Source: Azadirachta indica (taxonomy: Eukaryota; Streptophyta; Magnoliopsida; Sapindales; Meliaceae). Taken from it: DNA of 64,000 nt. The notes beneath the pieces are model-generated. The model had not been told where the DNA came from. It did not search any database and was given only the letters and a program-made list of their open reading frames with translations. The stretch lies in contig CM040440.1 in assembly GCA_022749755.1 (NCBI GenBank), positions 12,697,269 to 12,761,268 of the forward strand. Reading direction: 5' to 3'. Each line of letters opens with the position of its first letter. Positions within the stretch are counted from its first letter, which is position 1. Shown piece by piece: positions 34,395 through 47,185 of this stretch. The position numbers and the translations under genes were made by a program.

Positions 34395-36680
34395 GGCAAG
34401 TCTTAAGAACTAACATCAAACGGCAGTGAAGAATATGTCGGCGGTAGGATGATAGGATTTTTTGTTGATCGATCAATAACATATCATGGTTTTATGTAGA
34501 TGATGTATGAGGCATTTAAAATTAATCCTTCTAAATTTATTATGAAGACAAAAAACAAGTATATGGTGTGTACACAATTAGAGGCAGGTCTTATGGTGCA
34601 GATATCATAACTGAACTGGACTTTTAAACATTCATGTTAGACAATAGTTCTCATATGGCCAACCAGAAGGGATATTGTCCATTGTAAATTACTTTGGATC
34701 ATGTAGACAGTGCAAAACAAATAAGGGTAAAAGTTTCCAATCATATTTCGCCTATGCCAACGCAGTTCATGTCTTTTAGTAAAAGCAATCAAATAAATGA
34801 TACCGCTCTGCAATGATAACAATTAGTTTGAGTACATTGGGTAAGGGTTTGCAGATCAATACTCCCAACAAAGTCAAGTTCCATAGATGCCTCTAAGCCT
34901 CTAACACTGATCCGTTTGATGATGTGACCACTGTTGGTAGAGGTGATTCTCTTTCTTACAACAACACTGTGCATCAAAATGATTACCATGATATTGATGC
35001 AGACATTTATGGCCCTGACATTTCTCAGCTCTGTCAACATAGAAGAAATGTTGTTGAGGAAGAAAGTGAGCCATGCGAAGCTGATTGTAACGGTCCCACT
35101 CAGAGGAGTTGCTCAACAGTAGTTCCATCATCTGAAAATCAATTTATTTGGTGGTTGCTTCCGGTTGCACCATCAATAATTATGCCAAGTGATGCAATCT
35201 TCATAATAGATCAAGTGATGTTAGCATGGGGCAGATATTCAATACAAAGTAAGCACTTCGAGATAGGTTAGGCTTACTTGCATTAAGGAACCACTATCAG
35301 TTCAAGGTTTACAAATTAACCACGGATCGGTTTGAGGCAAAGTGTCTTGTTAAGGATAAATTCAAAGATCGCAGTCAAGTTATACTTCCTAAAATATTCG
35401 TGATGACTTTTAGACTGATTATAGGGTATGCCCATCATACAGAAAGTCATGGCGCAATAAGGAACATGCCTTGAAGCTTGTGACTGGCAATGTTTCAGAG
35501 TCATTCAAGCAACTTCTGTGGTACTATCATGTGTTGATGGAAAAAAATCTAGGGATAGGGACATCAATTAAAAAAGATGCTGACAATTACTTCTTGTACT
35601 TCTTTATGTTATTGGGATAATGTATTCGGCGATTTTGCACTATAATTCAACTAGTTATTGTTGTCGATGGAACCTTCTTGAAGGGCACTTATCATGGGTC
35701 GTTATTTATGGCTGATGGAAATAATAAAATTTATTCCCTAACTTTGGTGTTGCTGATTTTAAGAATGACGCCTCGTGAGAGTGGATTTTCCTAAAACTTC
35801 AGGAAGCTATTGGGTTGATTGAGAATTTGATTTTCATATCCGATCGACACATTAGCATTGAGAAGGAGATTACTATTGTATTCTCTAATGCATTCCGCGG
35901 ATTTTGTTCTTACCATATTTTTGGAAATGTGAAGGTTAAATACAAGATGTGTGCCTAAAAGACGGAGACTTTCATAGCCCTTACTTTCTCACAGTTAAGG
36001 TATATCGGGTTACTGAGTGTAATGACTATATGTAAAATCTTAGGGTAATGCATCCGACAACAGCGGATTGTTTAGAAAATGAGGTTGGTCTGCATAGATG
36101 GGCAAGAGTACACTTTCCTTCTCGGCGGTATGGCTAGCTAATCACCAACATCACTAAAAGTATAAATTCGTTGTTAAGACATGTACATTCGCTTCCAACC
36201 ATACCATGGACTGATTAGATAAGATCTAATGTACAAAGGTGGTTTTATGAGCTTAAAGAGCAAGTTGCTACCGAGATGCTTTCTTAACCTTATCAGTGCA
36301 AGCAGTTGTTAATGAATAACTAGAATTGTCTCGACTCATGACCATGGAACCAATGTCGTGCTACTAGTTTGAGGTAAAACTCTAAGGCATTATTAAGGTC
36401 ATACATTTACAGAATAAGACTTGTAGTTGTAGGCACTTTGATTTATCACAACTCCTATACGCTCACGCTTTTACAACATGTCGACACATCCATTTGTCAT
36501 ACAATTCACTTTGTGCACACTATTACACCACTAACGCATTAATGAATGCATATGCAGATTCTATTCACTTAGTTAGAAATGGTGTGGATTGGTTGATTTT
36601 ACTTGAGGTGCAAGAAATCACTATCAAGTCGCTAAGGCAATTTCCTCCTGTCGGTTGACCAAGAAAATAAAGAATTCCCT
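34395..36680 (+). pseudogene. MuDR-type transposase relic, element A
   Basis: Plus-strand frames give the MULE transposase in order. RSITYHGFM..MYEAFKINPS lies near 34470-34530. An acidic, poorly conserved stretch follows (MPSDAIF near 35190). The N-terminal MuDR domain has the GQIFNTK-type block, damaged here near 35230. LVIVVDGTFLKGTYHGSLFMA near 35650 contains the first catalytic Asp. FISDRHISIEKEI near 35840 contains the second Asp. Then come NEVGLHRWARVHFPSRRYG near 36080 and TIPWTD.IRSNVQRWFYELK near 36210. A SWIM-like zinc finger region and PRK.RIPS.GE close it near 36660. Stops and frameshifts (for example near 35745 and 35780) separate the blocks. Confidence 0.82.
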
Positions 36681-37669
36681 CTATTGGAGAGGACGTGATC
36701 TGACGTATATGTTCATATTGTCATCAGTTTGGGCACAATTGTGTTACTTGCAAAAATTTGATTCCCCTTCACCTAAACTAGTGAAATTTGTGTTGTTACC
36801 CATAAAACAGTTTGCTAAAACATCTGCTTTACTAAATTGTTATGCTGTTGGATTGTTGTAGGCAAATTAAAAGTTGCCAAATTTGTTGTACAAACATTTA
36901 TTGTTTTCAAATTGTTGTTGTGCATTATTTACTATACAATCATCTATTTAATAATAATACTTGTAGCCTAGAACTTAATTTTCGTGTGCAATACTCCCAT
37001 TTGTTTGTTTTAGGTCTGTCTTGGGGAATGAGAGGTTTTGGAAAAATCAAAAATTGAGTTTCGAGCACGTATGAAAAAAACAACATGCTCAAAACTATGC
37101 TTTCGCGAGTAGTTAAATACCGTGATAGAATAATAATTTTGAGCACGTTATTTTTTTTTTCAAGTGCTTGAAACTACATTTTCAATTTTTCTAGAATCTC
37201 CTATTCCCTATGACTGGCCTAATAACCTAAGAACATCAATTATGCAAATAATGTCATTTTGGAGTCATGTCATGTTTGCATTAACTTGCATAAATTGGTG
37301 TAATAAAATATTTTTCCTCAAAATTTCACCTTATTTATTACCATTGGATGACAATGTTCGTTTCTAACAATATTAAAGTAGTAAAGAATTATATTAATAA
37401 TTGCTTAATTACTTAATTTTGTGAATGCCCTGAAACTAATGTTTTTTAGTTTTATTTTGACGAATGTGAGTTCGAGCATAATGTTGCTAACGTATACCAG
37501 TAATATTTGATTATATCAATATTTACCATACGAAAGTAAAAATAGAAAATATTGAAAGTGAACTGATAAAGAGATAGACTAGTTTTAGTTAAAGCTATAA
37601 TATATATAGAGTCTATACAAACATATACAAATGTAATAATAACCTATAATAGGTGACCCCTCCATAACT

Positions 37670-40600
37670 CTACGGCCATCCTCCTTCTAAAGAATACTCA
37701 TCTACTAGCTTAAAGTCTAAGGGTCCATCTAACCCTAGATAGCATATATACATCTAGGTGAACACACTGTAATTGTCGGATATCTGCTATCGTGGGATTC
37801 CATCAACAGGGCGTACAACCACAAACACCTCTTCAAAAAACTCGAGCTCAATCTTAATGTTGTAAAAACTTGCATTATTGAGTATGTGGTGGAGTAGCTC
37901 GGACATCAGCCGCATGCCCCGAACTAACAATTGCTCAGAATGTGCGGATGGATAGAAGTCATAGACCATGATCCAACATTGGCGAAAATGAACTGCACAT
38001 ACCGCCCAATATGAGGAATTGATACAAATGGGCACATAAACCTTGTCTACTATCCACCATGTATGGTGGAAAACACTGTTTCTGCCTTTCACCCTTTAAT
38101 GTGACTCAAGATTTGTTGATGAGTAGGAAACGCCCTTCTCGAGCTCCTCCTTTAGATATCCATCCCAAGCAATTTGTAAAGATATCTGTGACAAATTCGA
38201 AAGTAATTGTTATGAGAACGATTAATTATATAACGTAACAGTGAAATAAGAAAATTGTTAAGTATCAAACTTATGAATAGATGTGTGGACGTAACTGTGT
38301 GTCGTTGTGGCACCTGTTGGGAGCATGCTCTCTACATGTGTGCAAGTAACTACACATACTTGTTCATATAATGCAACATAAGCATCCGATTAGGATAAAC
38401 ATCACGGCTAGAAGTGTAATCACTAGATTCAATGAATTGAATGATAAAGATTGGCACATATAGTATCCTTGGACCATCGTCCCTTATCCGTTACTATGCT
38501 AAGCCAATCAACAATTATTGTAATGGTGTGAATCTCAATGCATGCCTTTGGAGTAGCCATCCATTGCAAGAACTTTGAATATAAGTTCGCCGAAACTCCC
38601 TGAGTCAAATCTATAACATACTCTAATGCGTATTGCGGCCATTACCTCAATACCTAACGACTTCGAAACTGACCTTGTCGTTTGAACGGGTTTGTATACG
38701 GAGGGATTACTTGGTTTGTACTCCTACCCGTATTAACTCATGTTAGTTTCTGTAGGCGTTTAAGGAAGTGCTCGATTGACATTAACATCTACAGGTACAT
38801 CAACAATGCATACTCTATCCCTACCTGCGTCATCGACTTGCAACATCCGTGAACACATAAAATACCGTTGAGCACAAAATGTTACCAAAAAATTGAAAAT
38901 AGTTTCCCCTGTATTCTAAACGTTCCCAAAACACAAAAACAATTGAATAAAACTCACTTTACAATATATACACACATTAGGGCCTTTGACACCCTATTTG
39001 CATCCCAACAATGTCAATAACAATGCAACCATCTCTTCTTGCTTCTATGTGTAAGCTAAGAAATTAGCATGGAGAGCACGAATCTCCTATCCAACATCCA
39101 ACTGGCAATTTGATTATCCTGAGACATCGACAAAAGGTGAAGGGACGTTGGGGTCCGGGTGCAAAACCTCATATATCATGACTTGTTGAAGAGTTTGGAG
39201 GTCATCACGCTGAGGAACCTTCTTGGATACAAAAGAGGGACAGGTATGTTGCCAAAACAAAGTTCAAATTGTTAGGCAAACATGTAAAAGGTGATTTAAA
39301 ATTGATGAACTTCCTCAGTCCAAATGAAAACTTTTAACAAAATTTACCTTTCTCCTACTTTTTTTTGGACTTGGAGAAGTGAGGGGTAATGAATCCTGGG
39401 CGTCATCCTCATCGCTCGTTGCTGCTCCCTAAGAAAAACAGTATATAAATGTTAGTAGATGTTGAACCAAAAAAATTAAAGATTAATTAGTTAGTGTTTA
39501 AGGTTTACGTCAATGTCCTTGGCGACAAAGCCAGCTTATCACTGTCCACGTGGTTAGGGAGAATAGTACCAACATACTTATCGTCAAATGTTGCATTGGA
39601 TTACAAAGCATGATTGTAAGGCAACAAAATGCTTTGCCGGAGAGGCTTCCATTGTATAGATCATGAACGGAGGCTGGTCAATAGTAAGACAGCGAATGTT
39701 ATTATAAAATATAACACATTAAAGTCAAATAGTCGAATAACATTAAAGACAATATATTATCAAATTGTACCAAGCTAGCATAGACAATGTATCACTTAAG
39801 GTCTTCCTCGCGGATGTTCTTGCTTGTCACGACACATCTCAAAATACAAAGAAGACAGGAGTTGGTACGTCCCTTTAACTTTGCTCCGACTATGGAGATG
39901 GCCTCGTACATCTAAATGTATATGAAAATAAAAGTTTCATCATTTTAACAATATTATGTAGAGTAAAATTAAATTATAATAAAAGTCAATATTAAAGTGA
40001 ACTTCCAAGTACTTGGAATGCGATTGGAAACCCGCAAAGATTGTGTCGGTTGACATGCTTCAGTCTTTTCTTCTACTTCTGAGCCTATTTAACCTTGTAT
40101 GTGGGCAACTGTTGAGCCATCGCTCTACTCAACGAAAGCAAGATATATGTCCATACAACCAACCAGTAGGAAAATCGGTTGAACTGCTCCAAGTCATCTA
40201 CTATCTGCAGTATCTATATATCCGTATGATACTGTTGCCCTTACCCAAGTAAAAATAGGTCCATCAACATGTATAGTGATAACTTCATTGCGTCAATGTC
40301 ATCTATTAGTCTAAAGTCGATTGCCTTGTATACTTTCTCCAAATCCTTCAATCCATACTAGCCTCTCCATTGAAGTACATATCCCTTAACCTGGTAGACC
40401 CACCTATATCACTTAGATATGGCCTAAAAGTTAATCTCGTAATCAAGCCAAACTCAATGTGTGAGAAACGTATGGCGTTGCCTTTCACTAGTAATCACAT
40501 CTTCTTCTCTGCTCCCTTCATGACCACCTCGTGTAGCAGCATATTATTCACAAAGTTGCCTAAAAATTAGACATCTTTTACATCCAACATATGACTTAAA

Positions 40601-40770
40601 TATGTCTGTGTTTGAACAGCTCCTGTTGTGTGGGGCTTAGCTTTTTCCGTATTGCCTTCAATACTCATTCTTTTGACAGTGAGCTCACAGTAGTCAGAAA
40701 ATTTTTGGCCTTTTGAATCTTTAACTCTGTTGTCATAGTAACAACCATGTTCACTTGGATCACAAAAAAG
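37670..40770 (-). pseudogene. Ulp1-like (C48) protease relic with DUF1985-like N-terminus, element A
   Basis: Minus strand. The N-terminal part (near 40360-40700) contains EFGLITRLTFRPYL, as in DUF1985 proteins. Further exons carry NLYGFP-like and MYEAM-like motifs near 40020 and 39900. The catalytic region near 37700-38092 reads VDKVYVPICINSSYWAV, then WIMVYDFYP, then ISDNYSVFT. Active C48 proteases need His before the Trp, Asp in VYD, and Cys in the last block. Here His is Tyr and Cys is Tyr, with two nearby stops, so the enzyme is dead. Such genes in plant Mutator-like elements resemble SUMO proteases. Their natural role in the element is not established. Confidence 0.78.
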
Positions 40771-40879
40771 AGCGTATGTAAGTGAAAAACATAGACAAAT
40801 ATTGCAAACATAAATAAACTAAAAATGGTAGAAACAACAAACATGTATAATGGTAAAAAAAAAAAACAACAAATTAGAA

Positions 40880-41240
40880 AAATTGAAATTACAATTTTGA
40901 AGACATTTTAATAACGCAAACATGATCAAAAGTATAGCTATAATGTGACCGAAACTCTTAGCAAAATGAAAAGTTTCTGAAAAAATTGAAACAACAGTTT
41001 CGATCACATTCAAAACTCTTAGCAAACATGATTGAAGGAAACTGTATCAATTGTAAAGCTTTATTGAAACTACATATGTAATCAAAAATGAAACCCTAAA
41101 CTAAAAAAATGTGATGGAAACTATGAAAATTTTGTGATCGAAAGAATATTTTTCTACATGCGTGAAACTGTACTTTTGATTACATGATTTTCATGGTTTC
41201 GATCACGTCTTTTACACATTCGCATATGCATGTGTGATCA
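40880..41240. repeat. Cluster of GATCGAAA / TTTCGATC words, element A
   Basis: Words such as GACCGAAACT, AGTTTCGATCACATTC, GTGATCGAAAG and GGTTTCGATCACGTC recur in both orientations upstream of the Ulp1-like gene. Similar words occur near 34120-34210 and 37060-37190, so three sites in the element share them. The role is unknown. Confidence 0.6.
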
Positions 41241-41799
41241 AAATTATTGCATCCTTTGTCTAATTTATCTCAATCACCAACACCACATAACTTGCATCAA
41301 AAACAGATAATCCTCATGTATTTTAGATTGATTTTCTATCACATAATGAATAGAAATCACCAACCTGAAATTTATTTAATCAAAATAATCGTTACTTTAT
41401 TCATCATCAACAACACACAAATTTCAGAGTTTCTTGGACTAATTTTCAATAATTGATGAATAAAGCTCTTACCCATGCTAAATCATCCTAAATCATCCAT
41501 AAATCCACATCAAATGTGAAACAAAATTGACAAAATTTGTAACTCAATTGTCGAATTATCTCTAATGTAGGCTAGCCGTTGAAAATCAGCCTCTGTTTGT
41601 CACTGTCAACATGAATCCTTTGCACTCTTACACCCCTATTGATTGCCGAGTCAATGATCGCTGATTGAAGTTTCGATTACGTTGTGAGGTTTTTCCACAC
41701 AAAAAAAAAAAAAAATTAGGGTTTCAGTGGCTTTGAATTTGATATGGCAATTTTTGTTGCAAATGGTTGTGAGGGAAATTTTGTTAGAAAAATTATGAG

Positions 41800-41881
41800 G
41801 TGGTCATTTTTGAAATTATTTTTGTATGATGGTCATTTTAGAAAATCGTTTATGAACAATGGTTTTTGTTGAGAATTTTCC
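41800..41881 (-). repeat. Right terminal inverted repeat, Mutator-like element A
   Basis: On the minus strand begins GGAAAATTCTCAAC and repeats the AAAATGACCA words of the left end. Directly followed by TTGGTTATA, the right target-site copy. Confidence 0.82.
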
Positions 41882-43290
41882 TTGGTTATATTAAGTCTAC
41901 AAGTCTAAAGGTCCAAATATTACAAGTCTCATTTGTCCAAATGTTATGAAAATAAAATGAATTAGTTAATTGTTATATTTAAATTCACTATTATTAGATA
42001 TTAGGATATTAGGGATCTATTTTGATAATATGTATAGAAATTATTCTTAATCTTTTTTAGATTAAATTAAAAATCCACTAAAAAGTGATCTTAATTAGAA
42101 GATGATAAATTGATGATAAAAAACTACAAGTTGCTTTGCTCATTAACATGTAGAAAAACGTTCAAGCATTCAATGCACTTTTCATTAACAATGAATGAAG
42201 GTCTCTAACAGACCAAAAACACTTACAAAATATAATATTCACTCAATAGAAAAGTTTGATTATGAAGTACATAAACAAAGGATCAAAGAATAACACTATA
42301 AATCATCAAAACTTCGCCTTTAGCCCTAACTATGAATTTAGAAAAACATTATTTAAAGAATAAACAAAAAAAAAAAGATTTTCCTAATGCTAAGAAAGAA
42401 AGAGGTCTCCTGCACCTTTCTCTTCTTCTCAATAACAAGGTTTATATAACCAAGATTAAGGAGAATTTGCTTGTGTGAACACATGCAAGTTACAAGTTTT
42501 GTCATAACACTGTCTATCATTTTTGGGTGCACTTTTGACTATCTTCCACTTTGTAATACAAATATATGTCTTCTTCAAAGTTATAGCCCTATGAACAAGC
42601 TTTTTAATGCTTTATGAGTTATAGCATTTGAACATATGTAATGGATGATATGGTTAAAATAATAATGCATGTTCAAATTGAAATATTGATAGCCATTGTC
42701 AGAATGATGATTATTTTAAACTATTCAGATGCACGAATTAGTACTTGTGCATAAAATCAAAGTTGTAGCTATCTTCCTATTGGTTCATTTCTTCAAGAAG
42801 GAATGCAGTTGGTGTAAGCTGAGATATTAATGGCCAAAATACAGAAGGATGTTCACAAGTCCAAGACGCAAATGGTAAGACTATGCTTCAATGTATGAAT
42901 TGTGTGAAATTGAGTCAGCTTCTATTAGAAACAAATATTATTGCATTTAGAGATGGATACACAAACATATGATTATTAGATAAATTAGTGTTGAAGTGAT
43001 AAATATGAGGTGTACTATTTTGATTTTTTTTTTTTCAATTGCAACTTATTCTGGCTTGCATCTATACACAAAATACACCATATTGGTATTTTAACAAAAG
43101 TATATATTCAGATCAACTTACACAATTATACATATTTACATGTAATTGAGTTTTATATTATAAAAACATCAAATTAAAGTTGTGACAATGAAAGTCACAA
43201 GTTTTACTCAAATAGGGACTTTAAATTAAATAGTACTGTAATAGTGTCTTCTAAAATATATGTGAATCATATGTTTTTAAACACTTATCA

Positions 43291-43302
43291 TCCCTCTAAC
43301 TA
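43291..43302 (-). other. Polypurine tract of Athila element A
   Basis: Minus strand TAGTTAGAGGGA directly precedes the LTR start TGATAAG. Copy B has TTAGAGGGG at the same place (58820-58829). Position fits the plus-strand primer of an LTR retrotransposon. Confidence 0.7.
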
Positions 43303-45719
43303 ACATTTTGCTAGTCCCTAGCAAATTATATGGTGCATAATATTAAAATTTTTAAGGTGATTTTTCACATTCTTTTTTTTGTGGTATAACAACAAAACAA
43401 ACTGATGAGCCATATCCAAAGATTAGAGAAAAATTCACTTCTATATCAACTATAATCACATGCCTAAGTTAGAAACATATAAAGATGCATCTGTTATCAA
43501 AGCTGCATAAATCATATTTTTGTTAAAACACATGCCAATCCCCTAATCACAAATATGAATGACATTTTTGAAAGAAAATATACCCTATAAAGTTAAGGAT
43601 AGATAAATATCAGTATTTCAATATAGAACAGTAAGAATGAAACAATGATAGCTCAAGTTTCACACCCCATTGAAAAAAATATTGGCCTCAAATTTTGGAT
43701 AAAGATAAATGATCTCAAATCAAAATGAATAATCAACCAAGTGCTTCTTTTTCTTTTTTTATACCATATTCTTTAGCCCTTATTACTAATATCTATTTCA
43801 AACTACAATTTCTCAAAATCAAGGACTTTTATTAGGACATAACAAAGGCTTAGGACAAGGTTAAGAAAAAAAATGAAAGATATGAGTAAACAAAATTATA
43901 TGTTTGAGAAAATAGATGTCTTAAACATAATAAGATGGTGCATCATTAGCAATTTTGTTTTTTTTGGAAGAATAACAATTTATATAATTTTATATTTTTT
44001 TTCTTTTTAATGTAAAAGTATATAAATATCCTTGAGCACTTCTTCCTTTGTTTTTTTTTTTCACCATCCTTTTTCTTTGAAATGTAAACTTTTCTCAATC
44101 ATAAAATGGTTGTAGATAACATAAAAATGAAGTTGAAACTTCACAAGTGGAGTTAGGTATGGTAAATAGGCTAACAAATGAAAAATCTTTTATTTATTGG
44201 CTCAAAAGGGCTTACTATGGCAAAACATTTTGAAAGGTAGGCTTGAAAGGCTCAAATGGATCAAAGATTGCCTTCTATGATTTTTTGAAGAAATACAATA
44301 AATATCCATATCAACTTGCTCAATGGGCTTTCAAATATAGCAACACATTGTTTTCCTTTTCTTTGTGAAGTATTAGTTAAAAATTCAAATGTAGAGATCA
44401 ATAACAAAGGTTATTTACAAATTATAAGCCAAAAAGAGTACTCTCTAAGGAAATAAAATAAACTCAAAACCCACTTCGAAAAAATTATATGGCATGTAAC
44501 TCTTTGAATAATTAGATTTATTTCACTCCTCAAATTTTAGTTTCCTAGTTCATCACTAACTTTAACATATAACTAAAGAAAACATGGTATGATCATTGTC
44601 TAAGCAAAGGATAACATCAAAAACAAAAACTAGAAAATTATGATTTTTTTTTTTTTTTTTTGAGAACGAGAAGAGAAGAAAAACACCTTACCCCCTAACT
44701 TAAATGAAACATTGTCCTTAAACTCTCGATGTAGATATTATCTAAAAGTTGAAGAAGCTTATACTCGCGATGTTGTAGTCTCCTAGAAAACAAAACAAAT
44801 AAAGAAAGAACACAAAAGAATTAACTATTAACACACCAAGATAAAAAAGAATGTGAAGAATAAGACAAATAATGAATTCTAGTAATAAAAAAAATAATAG
44901 CTAAATATCAATATTTACAAATAGTTGTGATTGTGGCTCACATCTTCATCTAGTTTTACTTCTAGTAACGGCTTAAACATCCTCTATGGGTCGAGGATTG
45001 GCTTCCTATTCAATTTTCTTATAAATTGGCAAACAAGGTCTTTTAAAGTTAAATTCCCAATAATATAATGATCATGTTCTTCTTGGAATTCTGTGTACAA
45101 ATTAAGAATTTTATGTTGAACATATCTAGTTAGATGTGATGCAAATAAGGATGCACACAAGAGCAATGATCCAATTCAGCCACCTAGTGGTAGATCTAAC
45201 TTAGCTTTCCAAGAAGTTGCTTCCATGCATAAAGATATTGAGTCTCAAGTTTAATATACTCAGGGTTTGTATCAGTATGCGTCTTAAGAGTCAATAAAAT
45301 ATTATCCAAAGAATCTCCAGTTGGTCCACTCCTAATGAATTGTATTTATCTTCTTAATTTATAGACACTATTCCTAAAGAACAACATTGATTGTACTCTT
45401 AAAAAAAATAAATCAAATGACATAAAAACTACTAAATACTAATAAACAAAAAAATGTGAAAAATAAAAAGGCAATAGATCCCAATAATAAGATCATCCAA
45501 TTCCAATGGGCTTCTTTTCACTGGTGAAATTATCAAAAGATGGTTTTAAATGATGTCCATTAAAATCATTACATAAAGTGTGAGACATTTCAGAGTTTCC
45601 TTCAAAGTTTAAAATCATTACACATATATGCACAAGTTTCCAAAGAATCAAAATAGCATTAAACAGTAGAGTGATGTTGAACAAGTTCAAGAATTTTAGG
45701 ATTTTGATTCATTTTTTGG

Positions 45720-47185
45720 AGTGGTTGCAGTTTTTGAGGAAAAAGGGCAGGAATATAGCGTTTTTCAACATCACACAGCTTAGACTCATTATGATTTTTA
45801 TCACTCATTGATTTTGATGGTTCATTAAGATCGTTTCTTTCGAATGAAAGGTTTTATCAATAATCTCACCATTTTGAAGAGTTATGATGAAATTGATGTT
45901 CTCAGGTTGTGTTCCATTTGAATTAGGATCATTTATCTTAAATTGACTTCCCAAATTTGGATGTGGTTGAACAAGAAATTTGCCTTTCTCTTAAACACAC
46001 AAAGCTAAGGTAAATATTGATACTATACTGTTAATATCATTAATGGCTTGTGATGTTTAATTGTTTATGCTCATTTGCCCTTGTATGAACTCTTGCAATA
46101 TTTCCTCGAGGGTTTTTAAATGTGTGACTGATATGGTGGAAAATTCAACAGTTTTTGTGGTGGTGGATGGACATTATGCTTATTTTTCCAACTAAAATTT
46201 TGATGATTTCTCCATTCAGGATTGTACGTTTCATAATACGAAGAATGGGATGGTAAAGACTTTTTAAAAGTATTCACAGATTTTGCTTGGTCATAAAACA
46301 TTTCCCTAAAAATTGGAATATTGGGACAATCTTGAGTGCAATGTCCCGTGCTTCACAAACTTCTCATACTTTATTATTATGCACAAATTTGACTTTTCCA
46401 CTATCCTTAATTCTATGACATCAATCTTTCCAGTCAAATTAGTAACTCTAACACTTAGATTATCTTCTCGACTCAAGTTCTATTTGCCTCCACCAGAACT
46501 AACAAGATTAAATCTAATTAAATTTTCTAAAAAACTAGTGGTTTGCCAAAATTAAGAGTTTTTAGCCAAATGATCTAAATACTCTAAAGTTTCTTTAAGA
46601 TCTTTATCTAAAAATTCATCATTACATATTATTTCAACAAATTGTTTTGTCTTTGGTGTTAACCTTTCATAAAAAAAGTTTATTGTTCACCATTTTTCAA
46701 AACCATGGTCTGGGCACGAATTTAATAAGTCCTTAACTCTTTCCATTGAAAGTAGGTTTCATTTGCTTTTGTCTCTTGAAAGCATTCATTTTATGTGTTG
46801 GAAAAAATTTCTGTAAGAACTCAACTTGCATTTCTTGCCATGTGCCAAGGAATTTAGGTCTTAATGAATTAAGTCATGTTTTCACTTTATCTTTTGTAAG
46901 GAAAAAGGAAACAATTTTAGTCTAATCAGTTCTTCACTACATATTTGATCAATAAATATGGCACATACTTCCTCAAATTCTTTTAAGTGCAACTAAAGAC
47001 TTTCAGATTCTTAAACCATGGAAATTAGGAAGTAGAGGAATCATGCCGAGATTAAAATTGAAATTATTTGCATTAAGATGAAAAATAAAGCATGAAGGTG
47101 ATGAATTTCAAGAAGGTTACAAGTATTCACACAGTTTGAACATGTGGATTTTCATTTTCACCATGTACAGTTTCATTTTCAACCA
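45720..47185 (-). pseudogene. gag of Athila element A
   Basis: Minus-strand frames resemble gag of the element at 7636-9105: NETVHGENENPHVQ at the start, KKPLPSHS-type and YNPEWRNHQNFSWKN near 46200 (zinc-knuckle side), and an ITTLQNGE-like tail near 45880. Frameshifts and stops interrupt it, for example near 47130. Unlike copy B, this gag is not interrupted by an LTR. Confidence 0.75.

Larger units (their letters stand above)
33586..41881. mobile_element. Mutator-like element A carrying a Ulp1-like gene
   Basis: An 8.3-kb element inside the LTR, bounded by terminal inverted repeats of about 82 bp (33586-33667 and 41800-41881) and flanked by TTCGTTATA on the left and TTGGTTATA on the right, a 9-bp target duplication with one mismatch. 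It carries a plus-strand MuDR-type transposase relic, and converging on it a minus-strand Ulp1-like protease relic with a DUF1985-like N-terminus. Mutator-like elements with Ulp1-like genes (Kaonashi type) are known in plants. All genes are broken, so it depends on other elements for movement, if it can move at all. Confidence 0.88.
33491..43290 (-). repeat. 3' LTR of Athila element A, split by a Mutator-like element
   Basis: LTR sequence runs 33491-33585 and resumes 41882-43290. On the minus strand the LTR starts TGATAAGTGTTTAAAAAC, right after a polypurine tract, and ends ...GTTGTAACA-like at 33491. It aligns with the LTR at 9585-10969. The five bases before 33491 are TGTAT, the likely target site within gag. 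The other LTR of this element is not found in the window. Confidence 0.8.

Noticed and set aside
34924..35271. 115-residue plus-strand open frame as a separate gene
   Set aside because: It is the acidic linker part of the broken Mutator transposase, colinear with 51738-52019 in the other copy.
40013..40252. 79-residue plus-strand open frame with a hydrophobic stretch
   Set aside because: It is antisense to an exon of the Ulp1-like gene (NLYGFP region) and has no homologous frame in copy B.
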